A stretch of DNA of 64,000 bases from Sesamum alatum. Lineage: Eukaryota; Streptophyta; Magnoliopsida; Lamiales; Pedaliaceae. This document shows, piece after piece, positions 24,244-35,182 of the stretch. Every line of letters starts with the position of its first letter. The stretch's first letter is position 1. Where the stretch lies: the NCBI GenBank assembly GCA_034509735.1, contig JACGWO010000006.1, positions 10,989,001 through 11,053,000 on the forward strand, written 5' to 3'. The notes under the pieces were generated by a model. That model was not told the DNA's origin. It did not search any database and saw only the letters and a program-made list of their open reading frames with translations. The translations under genes and the position numbers were made by a program.

Positions 24244-24259
24244 AACAAATATCTATACC
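24244..24259 (+). repeat. LINE target-site duplication, right copy
   Basis: It is identical to 18424-18439 and directly follows the poly-A tail plus one G. Confidence 0.9.
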
Positions 24260-24756
24260 TTATTATAATTGAAGAGTACCTATTTGGTGTCTCAAGATTT
24301 TTGGTGTGCCATTTTTTTATTTTTTAATTATTTCAACATTTTTTTTTTCTCAACCTCCAATTCTCTCTTTCTTTCTCCACTCTTCTCTCAATAACTTCCC
24401 ACAACTTCTTTTTTTTTACTATTTTTATTTATTTAATTAAAACATATATTTTGAAAAAGTAATAATTATTATTATTTAAATTCTAAATTAATTGCACACA
24501 AATTTGGGTGTGCCACACACACTAGTATATATAATTAATAAAATAGACTTATTAGTGCAGATAATATTTTTTTTAAAAATATGTTATGAAATATTAATAG
24601 AAACTATTAAAAAAAATAACTTTTGTAAGATCTTACCCTTCTGTCCAAGCAATTCGTTTCTCACTATCAAACAATTGCTATATTTGTAACTAAAACTGAA
24701 AATTGATAAGGAAAATTAAAAGAATCACATATCATATACATACCTAATTATCTATA

Positions 24757-25701
24757 GGAAAAATGCAAAATACCTTCCTGTAATATGCAATATGCGCACA
24801 TTACCCTCTTATGAAAAAAAAATAGTAAATTATCCTCCTATATATTTTTAAAATAAAGCGAAATAACCACTTATACATGACTGTGTAATTCACGCGACAA
24901 GTGTGTGATTTTTCAGAATAAAATATTATTTTATATATAAAAGATAATTTTATATTATATTATATTAATAATATTTATTATTTATAAAATACATATATTT
25001 TTATTTAAAAATAATAAATCATATATATAATAATAAAAAAAAGAACCCACCCCCCACCGTCGCCCCTCAACTTTGCGCTGCCCTCCTCCCCTTCCCCCAA
25101 CCCTACGCCGCCCTCCCTCCCAATCCCCCAGCCCTGCGCCGCCCCCCTCCTTTCCCCTTACCCCAGCCCTGCGCCGCCGCTCATCCCCATTCCCCAGCCC
25201 CCTGCACTTCCCCCAGACTCCCAGTCACTGTGCCCCTCCGTATTCCCCTTCCCCTGCGTCGCCCCCCTTCCCCTACCCTCCGTCGCCAACCTCCCCATTT
25301 CCTTGCTCCCGTCGCCGCCCTCCCCAACCCCCCATCGTCGCCGTCGCCCCTCTCTCTCTCTCTCTCTATATATATATATTTTATACATCTATATATTTAA
25401 TTATGAATAAATATATTATACATATGTTTTTAATTAAGTTTTATATAAATATATATTATTATGTAAATCGTGAATTTAGGCCGTTGATTCAAATTAAGTA
25501 AAATCTGGACCATTAGTTTTGTTGATTAATTTGAAACTTAGATTCAATCAAATCCAACAGTTACTAAATAGGGATATAAATGTATTTTATAATTTAAAAA
25601 TAAAAAAAAATTGAAAAAACGTGCTTGTATTCCACGAAAGTGCGTGAGGAGCTTAATTGTTATATTCTTAAAAACACAGGGGGGTAAATTGCATTTAATC
25701 C
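24757..25701. mobile_element. Large foldback MITE carrying a C-rich insert
   Basis: The outer arm GGAAAAATGCAAAATACC and the reverse complement of the right end GGATTAAATGCAATTTACC pair imperfectly. Flanks AATTATCTAT and AATTATTTAT suggest a ~10-bp Mutator-type target duplication with one mismatch. The interior includes AT-rich arms and the C-rich block at 25047-25352. It has no transposase. Confidence 0.55.
25047..25352. repeat. C-rich degenerate repeat block
   Basis: About 300 bp of CCCCAGCCCTGCGCCGCC-like units shows extreme strand asymmetry (almost no G except in GCG and GTCG). A (TC)n and (TA)n microsatellite follow at 25350-25380. The open frame across it is an artefact of composition (Pro/Ser-rich). 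Confidence 0.75.
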
Positions 25702-25975
25702 AATTATTTATGTTTGTTTTGTTTTTTTAATGCTCGTAAAATTCAATTGCCTGGGTCCTTCACGTTGATCCCAATGATAGCTTTCGAACTTGTACTTAGC
25801 ACTTGCACGTTTGAGGGTTGTCAATTTAATTTTTTTTGACAAATATAAAAAAAGGGCAAAAGAAAAGGAAAAAATATTTATATAACATGAAATAAAATTA
25901 TAACGTAATATTTAAATAACATTCCATATAATTTGACAATGTGAACACATTATGAAAAAACTATAAATTTGATAC

Positions 25976-26100
25976 CTTGTTAGACATAGGCTGAGTTTGA
26001 ACTTCCTTCAACTCACACCAGGATGTCATCTTGTCTTCCAATTCTTCAATCCAAATAGCATTATCATCAACAAATTTTTTAACCGCAAAGAACTCTTCTC
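25976..26100 (-). pseudogene. Orphan exon-like fragment, product unknown
   Basis: On the minus strand a 125-bp open segment lies between an acceptor (TTTTTATAG|GAGAAG) and a donor (AACAAG|GTATCA). In one phase it reads EEFFAVKKFVDDNAIWIEEL then EDKMTSWCELKEVQTQPM and SNK. The composition looks like a real protein exon. I do not recognise the family. No neighbouring exons were convincing, although a GTAAGTT donor lies further upstream on the minus strand near 26230. It may be a captured or residual gene piece. Confidence 0.45.
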
Positions 26101-27775
26101 CTATAAAAACAATGATGAAACTTAGAATTGTTACTCCTTAAAATAACTTTTGACATATGAATACCAATTATTTTTGGTATAGAAGGTAAAAAAAAAAATC
26201 AATTATAAACTGAAATAACACTAAAATGGGGAACTTACAATACCCCGTGATTTCATTGAAATAAAATGTGTGAGTTTAAATTTGTCTATAAAAACAACTA
26301 AAATATGTTATATATTGAACAATTTATAAATAATAAGTAACTATAATCAAACCTTGCTAGTGTATTATTACAATATCCCTGCATGTCAAATTTCCAAAAA
26401 AGGACAATTACACTGTTGATTCATTGTGATCCCAACGCAGGAGGTTTGGGTCTTGTACCCATAGGGTCTGGGTCTATGCACTAATTGGTGTAGTGGGTGT
26501 TTTTTGGGTATAGGCATAGATAGGGTAATGCCTTACCTATTGACAGACCTAATTGTGGTAGAGGGTTTTCTATTAAGCATTGTTCGTGAGAATCGCTAAA
26601 GATCCATCAATAAAAATGTCACCATGGAACTGGCACGCTCGCCAATACAGCCGCCACACTTCTCTTACATCCAAGGAACATGAATGAAATTCTTGAATCA
26701 GATAAAATATAACCCCAAAAATTAAAGAATTCTTAACTAGTCACATTGAATTGGAAAATAATTTACTACAACCAATATTTCAAAATTGCTAGTCATTTCA
26801 TAGAAAGATACTCACAAAGGGAAAAAAAATTCAACAACATATGCAAGTTCTTACAAATATATAAGTTAAAAAGCATATATTTAAACACTTATTAAAATAA
26901 CACAAGGAGAGGAAGGGGGGGGGGGGGGAGATGGTAAATAGGGAGGTGGACATGGACACTTGGGTATGCAGTTTCCTATTTAGTTAGGAATCTACCCATA
27001 ATCTTCTGGTATATAGTGAGGGCAAAATTAAATTAATACTTTGGTACGAGAACTATCTCGATTCGAGGTTATTGTCACAAGAATCTTAATAAATACATTT
27101 TCTCAATTGAAAATTCAATTTTATTTTGGAGGGAAAAATTTGAAAAAAAGTGCTTCCAAGTATAAGATAATCGATATCTATTAGAGGAGAACAACTTTTC
27201 TTTTTATAATATTATAGATAGTATAGATTTTTGACTAAAATCCATTGGTTAAGGCATAATAGCAGTTAGAAAAAACATTATTTGGTGATGTGATCAATCA
27301 AAGTTAATATATTAAAAGTTTTTACACATAATAAATGGGTTATTGGAGATTTGATGATCATTTCTCGAATTTATTAATTAAATTGAAAGATTGTACCTTG
27401 TTAAAATGGTAAGGCTGACCTATTACTATCACGAGATTTTAGGATTAAATCTATAATATGGGTATTTAGAGGGTGTTTTGGGTAAATTTATAAACTCTTC
27501 AAAAACATTTTATAAGTTATTTGGGAGAGTATAAGCTCTATAATTTTGGTAATTTTTTTCTAAAAGCTTATTATAAAATCTCAAAATAAGATGTTTAGAT
27601 CTTATAAACTCTTAAGAAAAAACAAAAGATAGGTCAACAATTTTTTTTTTATAATATCTTTTTAAGCTCTTTAATTTTAACATTAAATATAAAAAATACT
27701 TTTATAATTCTGTTAGTATTTCACTTTTACCTTTTATATAATTGACACTCCTTACCAAAGAAAAACAAACAAAAG

Positions 27776-27808
<33 letters not shown>

Positions 27809-29158
27809 TAAAATTCTAATTGCTCAATGGATTTTAAGCCATTATTACGATATGAAAAATTTATTATGCCAAACACACTAATATCTTATAAACTTAGACA
27901 TTTATATATTCAAACACTTTAAGAGCTTATTTTTAAAATAAAATTCGATATCTTTAAGCTCTTCAAATATTTTATAAGATGTATGAGCTCTATTGAATGT
28001 ATGCTTTAATTTAAAATTATTGTTCCATATATATTTATAATTTAATACACTAATGTGTATTAAAGAAAATAACCTGTAATTGACAAATTATTTTATTGAA
28101 TTACTGATTAGTCTAACTGATTTAATATTAGGGAATTAAACTTTTAGTAGATTTGGTCAAAATTAATTAATTAATCGAATAATTGATTGAACTAAAAGAA
28201 TTGGTCTTATTGAATTCATATAAGCCTAATCAAACTTCTGTTGATTTAATCAAAATCATGCAAGACATAAATCAAGGGATGAAAAAAATCATATTTTTAT
28301 GGGATAATTACACCCCCTCCCTGATATATTTGAGTTAATTACACAGAATCTACGTGATTTAAAAAATTACATCTAATATCTCTAATGTTTGCTTCCATCT
28401 AATAAATAGGCCTCTCCATTAGTCAAAATTCATCGAATTTGTTGATATAAACAAGAAAAGTGAATGAAAATCTATACAGTATTTATCATCAATTGACTTA
28501 CTGCAAGTCAAACAAATACTTTCTGATCAAACTACCCTTATAACGGTGAAGATACCTCCTCACATGTATTAACACGTAAAGATGTATATGGGTATTTTAA
28601 TCATAAAAAGATTTTGACCTATAATAAGTCAGTAATCAATCAACCGATGGTAAATATTAATTTTCATTCAATTTTTTGCTAATATCAACAAATCCTAATC
28701 AGGAGTACTAAACGTAATTTTTCAAACCACATAGAATTTACGTGTATTATACCAAACCTCAAAAGAAGGGTGTAACTATCCCTATTTTTATCCTCAAATT
28801 AAAACAACTAAAGGCCACATCCTTCGTCTTTAACTTTTTAATGAGAAAATGCTAAAGGACCAAATTGGAGGAAATTTAAAATATATAGGACCAAAATAGA
28901 ATAGGACTTTTACGAGACAAAAAGTACCATTCTCCAAGCAAGTTTGATTAAATAAGCCCTAAATTACCAAAAAACGAAAAGATATAATCAACCCTAATTC
29001 AAGGGTTCATTTAAAATTAGTCTCACAGCCCATCAAGAAGCCAAAATTAACGAAGTTTCCCCTAAAGATGAGAAAATCAAGTAATGTAGACCATCACAAG
29101 TGATCAAGCAAAGAAGAGTGACTGAAGACAAGTGCTGATTGCTGCCCCTTAAAATTCC
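26101..29158. other. Intergenic region 3' of AGO gene
   Basis: No gene was recognised. It holds a 14-G homopolymer (26916-26929), a TA microsatellite (about 27784-27808) and a weak inverted arrangement of TTATAAACTCTT / AAGAGCTTAT text at 27490-28000 suggesting another foldback element. A well-defined MITE lies at 28301-28782. The final few hundred bases should contain the AGO 3' UTR on the minus strand. Confidence 0.5.
28301..28782. mobile_element. Foldback MITE with perfect 9-bp target duplication
   Basis: TATTTTTAT occurs at 28292-28300 and again at 28783-28791. The ends GGGATAATTACACCC and (reverse complement of the right end) GGGATAGTTACACCC are inverted repeats. Inner TCATTCAATTTT / GAAAATT-like arms pair more weakly. 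It has no coding capacity. Confidence 0.8.
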
Positions 29159-30044
29159 TTAACAGAAGAACATAGAACTGCTGATCCTATCATGCAGCCT
29201 GGGAAGCTCCTGCACAGAAGCTCCGCCGCCCGTGGCCGTCCCGCTGTGGCTCGATGATCGGTCCGACGCTTCCTCAAACTTGATGAACTGAGCCATTTGA
29301 GCAGCAGCCAAGTGCGCGTAACAAATAGGAGCAACTACAGAAATCGAAACATGATTAAACCATAAGCTCATCGTTCATCGCTTCACTTCAAAAAAAAAAA
29401 ATTAACGGGTAGAAAATGCCTCTGAATTACTCATTTACGATCAAACAATCAATTTTCAGACATGACAATTCTGTCCTAACAAAGACATTATTGGCCGTTT
29501 ATCGTTTCACGTGGGGTAAAATGCAATTAACGCAACACCAGAAAAGGGTGATGATAGCTTTCATTACCTACGGAGATAGCTGTAGTACTTCTTTGGTACC
29601 TGTAGAGTTGAGATTACCGTTTGTTACTAAGTGTCCAGATGAAGTTAAAACAAGAGCAAACGTCGTAGCAACGACTTCTTGCAAACTGAAATGTATGATG
29701 AAGTTGACTATGTTCTTACACATAAGATAGAGAGTGCACAAGTTCTTGCAGATCGTCGGGAGAGAAGTTAAGCTCATCGTAAAGAACGTGGTAGTGAGTT
29801 GGCCGTGTTGTTCCCTGTAGTACACCGTTAGTTACTAATCTGTATCTCGTTTAGAGTTTAGTGAACTTACTTTTCCGATTGACAAACAGATTAATAGAAA
29901 CTCACAATCATGCCAGCATGAGCACACATGTAGAAGTCGTTGCTTCTTGGGTGACAAATCCCGTTGTCAATCACAGTCCCTGAGGACAAAACGGTATATA
30001 GAGAGATCAATGGTCGGACAAAAGCCCCTCCTGTGATGAGAGCT

Positions 30045-30079
<35 letters not shown>

Positions 30080-33000
30080 GTGGAACATTATCAGCAGAGT
30101 TTGCCTGGAAAAACTTTGTGTGATGGTTCTTTTGTGCCACCACCAACATGAACTTGGGATGCCAGCTTTCGTCTAGAAGCTTGCAGGCCTGAATAAGAAC
30201 ACAAACACTTAGATTTCAATTAGGGTAAGAGAACTTCAGTCTGTCCGAGGTGAAAACAGACCTCCATAATCTGCTCTAGCTCAACATTTAGAACTTGACT
30301 GAACTGGGACTCGCTCACACCATCCCTAGAAAGCACAAACGAAGATCGATTAACAAACATAAAAGAGAAGGAAAAAGCAAAATAAATGCAGAGATAGTTG
30401 CTGATTAGTACACCTGAAAATAATTATTTGATCTGGTTTCCTTTGCTTGGAACTTTTATAGAAGTCCTGCAATGCCTCCCTGGAAATCAGCAGAAATGAT
30501 CATTGAGAGGATAGTAGTGAATTTTGCATAACTGGAAAACGGAATTGAGAGTCGTGGTGACCTGAAGATGCCGTGATCCTCAGTATCTGACACTTTCTTG
30601 AAGAGGGAATCTATCATCTCCGTTTTTGGAGACTGAGTACGGACTGCAGCCCGGTATCGAGAAATCAAAGGCCACTGCCTTGAACTGACCACCTAATGAG
30701 TCAAGAAAATAGCATCAGATGTGTACAAGACTCGTGTGCAATGATTGTGTAAAATCATGTAGTAAATATGTAAAGAGTACCGCAGCAATAGATGGAACGT
30801 CTGAACGACCAGGAGAACCGTGAGAGACGTCCATTCCAATGATAAGGGTTGGGACGCTGGAAACCAGGGGTATAGAAGGAGTATGCTCAATAGTTAACAG
30901 TGAATTAATTCCGCCAAGCTGTTGGAGGAAAAGAGATCAGCATCAAGAATTGCAGCAATGTAATTTGCACAAGTAAAACTACTACATCTTGCCTTTGCGT
31001 TGATCTTCAAGAGCACGTTTGTCAGGTACTGATCGTTGACGCGTGTAGGGGCAATGCACTGAGTAACTATCCCGAGATCAGATAGATTTTTCCTCTTCCA
31101 TGGGCCTTGAGTAAGATTCGAAGGAAATGCTTCTGGTTATGTTAAATGCAAGATAACCGAAGAATGCTTAACGGAATAAAAGTACATCAAGTCACTACCA
31201 TAAATATCGGAGTTTTTCCTCTCTGGCAGAATGCAGAGGAGAAACTGAGGCTCCCCTGGAAGTCCTGACTTGATCATTGCAATCATCTCGTCCACCCTGA
31301 TAGGAGCGGGACTTCGTTTGAGCTGTGGATTCTCTTCAAACATTTGAAAAGGTGGTTTGATAGACTACCAACAGAAATAGTCAAGTTAGAAGGAAATGGT
31401 AAGTATACAACTTCTATTGAGTTTCATATAATAGGTAATGATACTCACTATTCCTTTCATTTGCCCACATCGAGCCAGGTCCCTGCACAAGTTTCTCATA
31501 TCACATTTAGCGGAGAAGTTCACAACAGCCCATCTTTCGAGCGTTATAGGCTCAACCAGTCTCTGCAAAAGCAAAACTTCAGAGCTAGAGCTACTACAGA
31601 ATTCCATGCAAGATTTCAGAATAATTATACCTTATTGTTGAAGTTCCACCTTCCATTACGAGGGACAAAGTCCTCCCCATTGCCAACTCTCAACTGTGAT
31701 AGAACAAGTGGACTAGTAAGAAACAATGTGAACTCTTGCATATATAGTGTTTCACACAGGTAGAAAGAACATGCTTGCACACGAAACATAAAAGGCATAT
31801 CAACAATATGAATGTAGATAGTGATTACCTTGGGGGGTGCCAAAACGCGACCTTGCATTCGAGTGAACTCATTGCTAATTGAAATTCCAGAAGATCCAAG
31901 AAGAGGATCAGCAGCATAGTTACTGCTAGTGTATGCCTGCATTGCAGCTCAGCAATTATTAGAGAACTCTAAACATGAAATAAGAGAACAATCACTAACA
32001 AAAATCTGTTAAAGCATCACTTGTTTCAAGGCGTTCATCCTCTCTGTGGGCTTTTGTCGAGATTTTTCTACAAGTGAAGCTCTTTGAAGATTGGACAAGG
32101 CTTTGGTATAACGTTGCAAGGAAACCAACGAGCACAGCTATAAAAGGAAAAAAGAACCACAGTCATCATAGTGACACCAAAAATTTTCAAGTTAAGCGTT
32201 AATTTATAGATTACAAACCTCAACGGGAATGTAAGTGGGACGCTTTGGCTTCCCAACATTGATACAGGGAAAGTCTGCAGAGTGCCTCAAGCGGATATTG
32301 CGGTGGTGAAGAAAATAGTCGTAGACGGTTATTTCTACTTCTTGTGCTTCACTAGTTCCTTCTCTTCTTATCTTCAACGGGAACCTTCAACGAGAAGAGT
32401 TAATGAAAACGTGTAATACTAGTAATACTAGTGATTGGAAATCCAAATTCTCAACAGTCCAGCATCTTAGGTACTAAGATAACAACAGAAGGACAATAAT
32501 AAACGCTAGAGCTCACTTTTGCTCCCTGCATATCCGGTCGCTCAACCCACTAATCTTGTATTCCCTATTAGAATTTACAGCCTTGATCCTGAGATTCTTT
32601 AACATCCTTTTTGCCTGTTTTTCAGTAAGCAAGCAGTTTAGCACCGTGATCAATCCACATGCAATTGCCAGAAGACGGAGCAACAATTTATTACCATACT
32701 CCAGTTAATCTGAGCAGGATTAACAACTTTTTGATTCAGCAGAAGGAAATCAATAACAGGGCCTGGCTTAACAATCATTGTGGTTGAAACATCTGCAAGT
32801 CATACAACATTAGTGCCTTGAGCTTTTCAATAATAGAAGTTTGTATGCAGAAATGATACGAAAGACTCACCCATATTCAAGGAAAGGCCTCCTTGTGTGG
32901 CCCTAAAGCTTGAATGAAAGCCTCGGCAACCAACAACCCCACCCCCTAAATCAATGAAGTTTCTTGGTTCATTATGAAAAAATGACTGGCGCACTAGCAG

Positions 33001-33898
33001 ACAACCCCTACAAGGAAAAGAAAGTGTTAAGAAGACTAGAATCATCCAGCAAAGAAACAAAAAACTAGTCCAAATACTTACTGTCCAGCAGCATGTTGTC
33101 TCAATATGATGTCCAGCACTCTCACAGATTCTTGGTAGTGCTCAGAATCTTGTCCACGAAGGGCATTAGCAATGGCTTGCATCGGAATTTTGGCAGCATA
33201 GTTTATTGCCACTTTGTACGTTTTGGTACGACGATGTCTGCGTGATCTTTTCCGATCAATTTCATCAGGGCTACCATCAGCTCCAGGGCTTCCACTCCCA
33301 ACATTCCTGTAATTATATAAAGTTACATAACCTTGGCCTAAAAACTTGGACAAAGGATTCTGTATTCAGTCCAAAGAAACTACATAAACATTCATCATGT
33401 ACCTGTTTGATGAAATCTCCTCCAAAACCACAGTGAATTCAAGCTTGTTATGTGGCAGGGGACCAACAGTAAACAAGCTCTTCTCACCATCATATGCAAA
33501 TCTTTTACCAGCAAGCTCGGAAACATAGGTCTCATGTACCTTGTCAAGTACCCTTCTTCCAATGCCTTTTGCATCAGCAGGGCTATCATCTTCATATTTG
33601 ATCGAAACCTACACACAAAACCTCATAATCTTAAGTAAATATCCATTGAATTCCCAAAATTCGATGAAGAGATCGAGGCGTATACACTATAGTGGTAAAA
33701 GTGATCATCAGTCCTGGAAAGAGCAACTTTGAAGTGATTTGTCAAGAGTGAAATACTTTGCCCTCTTGAAGCAAATCCACGTCTGGCCATCGGAACACGC
33801 TTAACCACAACTGCTTTCTGAGGCACAAAATTTGGTGGTATTGCCGGTGGAGGAGGCGGTAGCATCTCTGATTTGCCATCGCCCTTTGAAGAACTCAT
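29159..33898 (-). CDS. AGO4: AGO4-clade ARGONAUTE, 22 coding exons
   Basis: My spliced model encodes 903 residues (Arabidopsis AGO4 has 924). Exons in transcript order, high to low: 33898-33686, 33608-33403, 33306-33082, 33007-32871, 32792-32695, 32614-32517, 32384-32219, 32137-32021, 31936-31829, 31693-31631, 31562-31449, 31364-31199, 31105-30993, 30918-30781, 30692-30562, 30479-30414, 30325-30262, 30188-30077, 29979-29906, 29814-29720, 29599-29568, 29334-29159. All phases join. Order: Pro-rich N-terminus and RVPMARRGF; N domain; PAZ (about 250-365); MID; PIWI. The catalytic triad is present: D638 in IIGMDVSHG, D721 in FRDGVSE, H853 in CYAHLAAAQ. It ends in MFFC. Family role: this nuclear slicer is loaded with 24-nt siRNAs and guides RNA-directed DNA methylation. 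The clade (AGO4/9/16, less like AGO6) is inferred from the PICYAHLAAAQ and SSSH C-terminal pattern. Intron 13 is GC-AG; intron 18 starts in a (TC)n tract. Confidence 0.93.
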
Positions 33899-34990
33899 AT
33901 TAGTTTGCTAGCAGTTGAGACATAAATAACACACGTTAGCCGAATCCAAACCAAAACAGACCATCAGACACATGAAAAATTCATAAAGACACAAAGTGTT
34001 TCCTCATACATGAATGCTAACAGCCAACAACATAAGAATAAGCACCAAAGTTGAAAGAAACCAGCCTATGAAGTTCTATAAAAATTCTCATTGTGACCAA
34101 TAATTCTCATATATGAATCTTGATAATTATAGCTATAACTGCAAATGTACGTCTGAACAGAGACTTGATAGATTCATAGACACACATGCAAAATCACTAC
34201 GCACATTCCATAAAAATCACTTGTTTTAAACAAGTTAAATAATGTTTCACATATTTCTTCTTTCATTTCCTTTCAAGAAAACACAAATTCATACAACCAG
34301 AAAGGGAAAAAACCCATGAAACAAAACAAGAAGGAAAAATAAAAGAAGGAAAAGGTAACTGACGTTAACATCTGCATGCTACGTATGGGAACTTTATAGT
34401 TCAGTCACATGAACCTTAAATACAACAGAAACACATCATAGGAATAAAAGAAATTAAACAGCTAAGAGCGACAGCAGAACGAAAACCAAGAAATCATCAA
34501 ACACCAAAAAGAACTAAAACAGGAAGAGAAAAACCAAGAGCTTTAAGCATCAGAAGAGAAAACACATAAAACATGGCGACGAAACAAGATCTTCTCCACC
34601 CCAGAACATCAAAACCAGAAAAACAAATCCTTCCTTTTTCATGTGAGATGCAGAAGCCCAAAGAAACATGAAAGACAAGAAAAAAACACAACCTTTTCTT
34701 CAAGAAAGAACAAGAATAACTCAGTAGAGTGGTGGCCTTACATAGCAATGAAGCCCAGAAACCTGGAAACAGCAAGCGGCAGACGACGGAGGAGTGTGTG
34801 TTGTGTGTGTTTCTTTCTGCTTGGGGAGGGAGGGAGGGGGTGGGTGGGTTTGTATATATGGGTTTTAGGTAAGCTGCCTTGTATAAAACTCCTAAGGCTC
34901 TTAGTGTGTATATATATATATATATGAGAGGAGAGAGAGAGAGAGGAGAGAGGGAGAGAGAGAGAGACATGCTGTGATGTAATACCGTCT
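33899..34990 (-). promoter_or_regulatory. AGO 5' leader intron and promoter
   Basis: Minus strand: a strong donor GCTAT|GTAAGG has its GT at 34741-34740, and the sequence just before the ATG ends in TGCTAG followed by CAAACTAAT. A leader intron of about 830 bp (34741 to about 33909) is therefore likely. Upstream, a TA repeat at 34908-34925 could serve as a TATA region, preceded on the transcribed strand by a (TC)n tract (34926-34970). These GA/TC tracts are common in plant core promoters. Transcription-start position is not determined. Confidence 0.55.
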
Positions 34991-35038
34991 CATTCTCTCT
35001 TCCTACAATGAGAATGAGAATGCAAATCGTCTGTCTTT

Positions 35039-35182
35039 GCCCTTTTTACCTATTTTAGCTTTAAGTGCTTGTACTTTTGGAGGGTATAATAGTCATTTAA
35101 TACAAAAATGGTTGCCCTTTTTACCTATTTTAGCTTGAGTGCTTGTACATTTGTAGGCTATAATAGTCATTTCATCACCAAA
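35039..35182. repeat. 75-bp tandem duplication upstream of AGO
   Basis: GCCCTTTTTACCTATTTTAG starts at 35039 and again at 35114. Each copy continues with AGTGCTTGTAC and GGGTATAATAGTCATTT-like text. There are about 1.9 copies, differing by a few bases. Confidence 0.85.

Noticed and set aside
25073..25501. 142-codon open frame, Pro/Ser-rich
   Set aside because: It runs through a low-complexity C-rich block and a TA repeat inside a MITE. There is no domain, and the openness comes from composition.
31344..31763. 139-codon plus-strand frame
   Set aside because: It lies opposite AGO exons and crosses their introns, with no independent support.
34497..34970. 157-codon minus-strand frame in the AGO leader
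   Set aside because: It spans a TC/TA microsatellite, leader exon and intron. It has no protein features.
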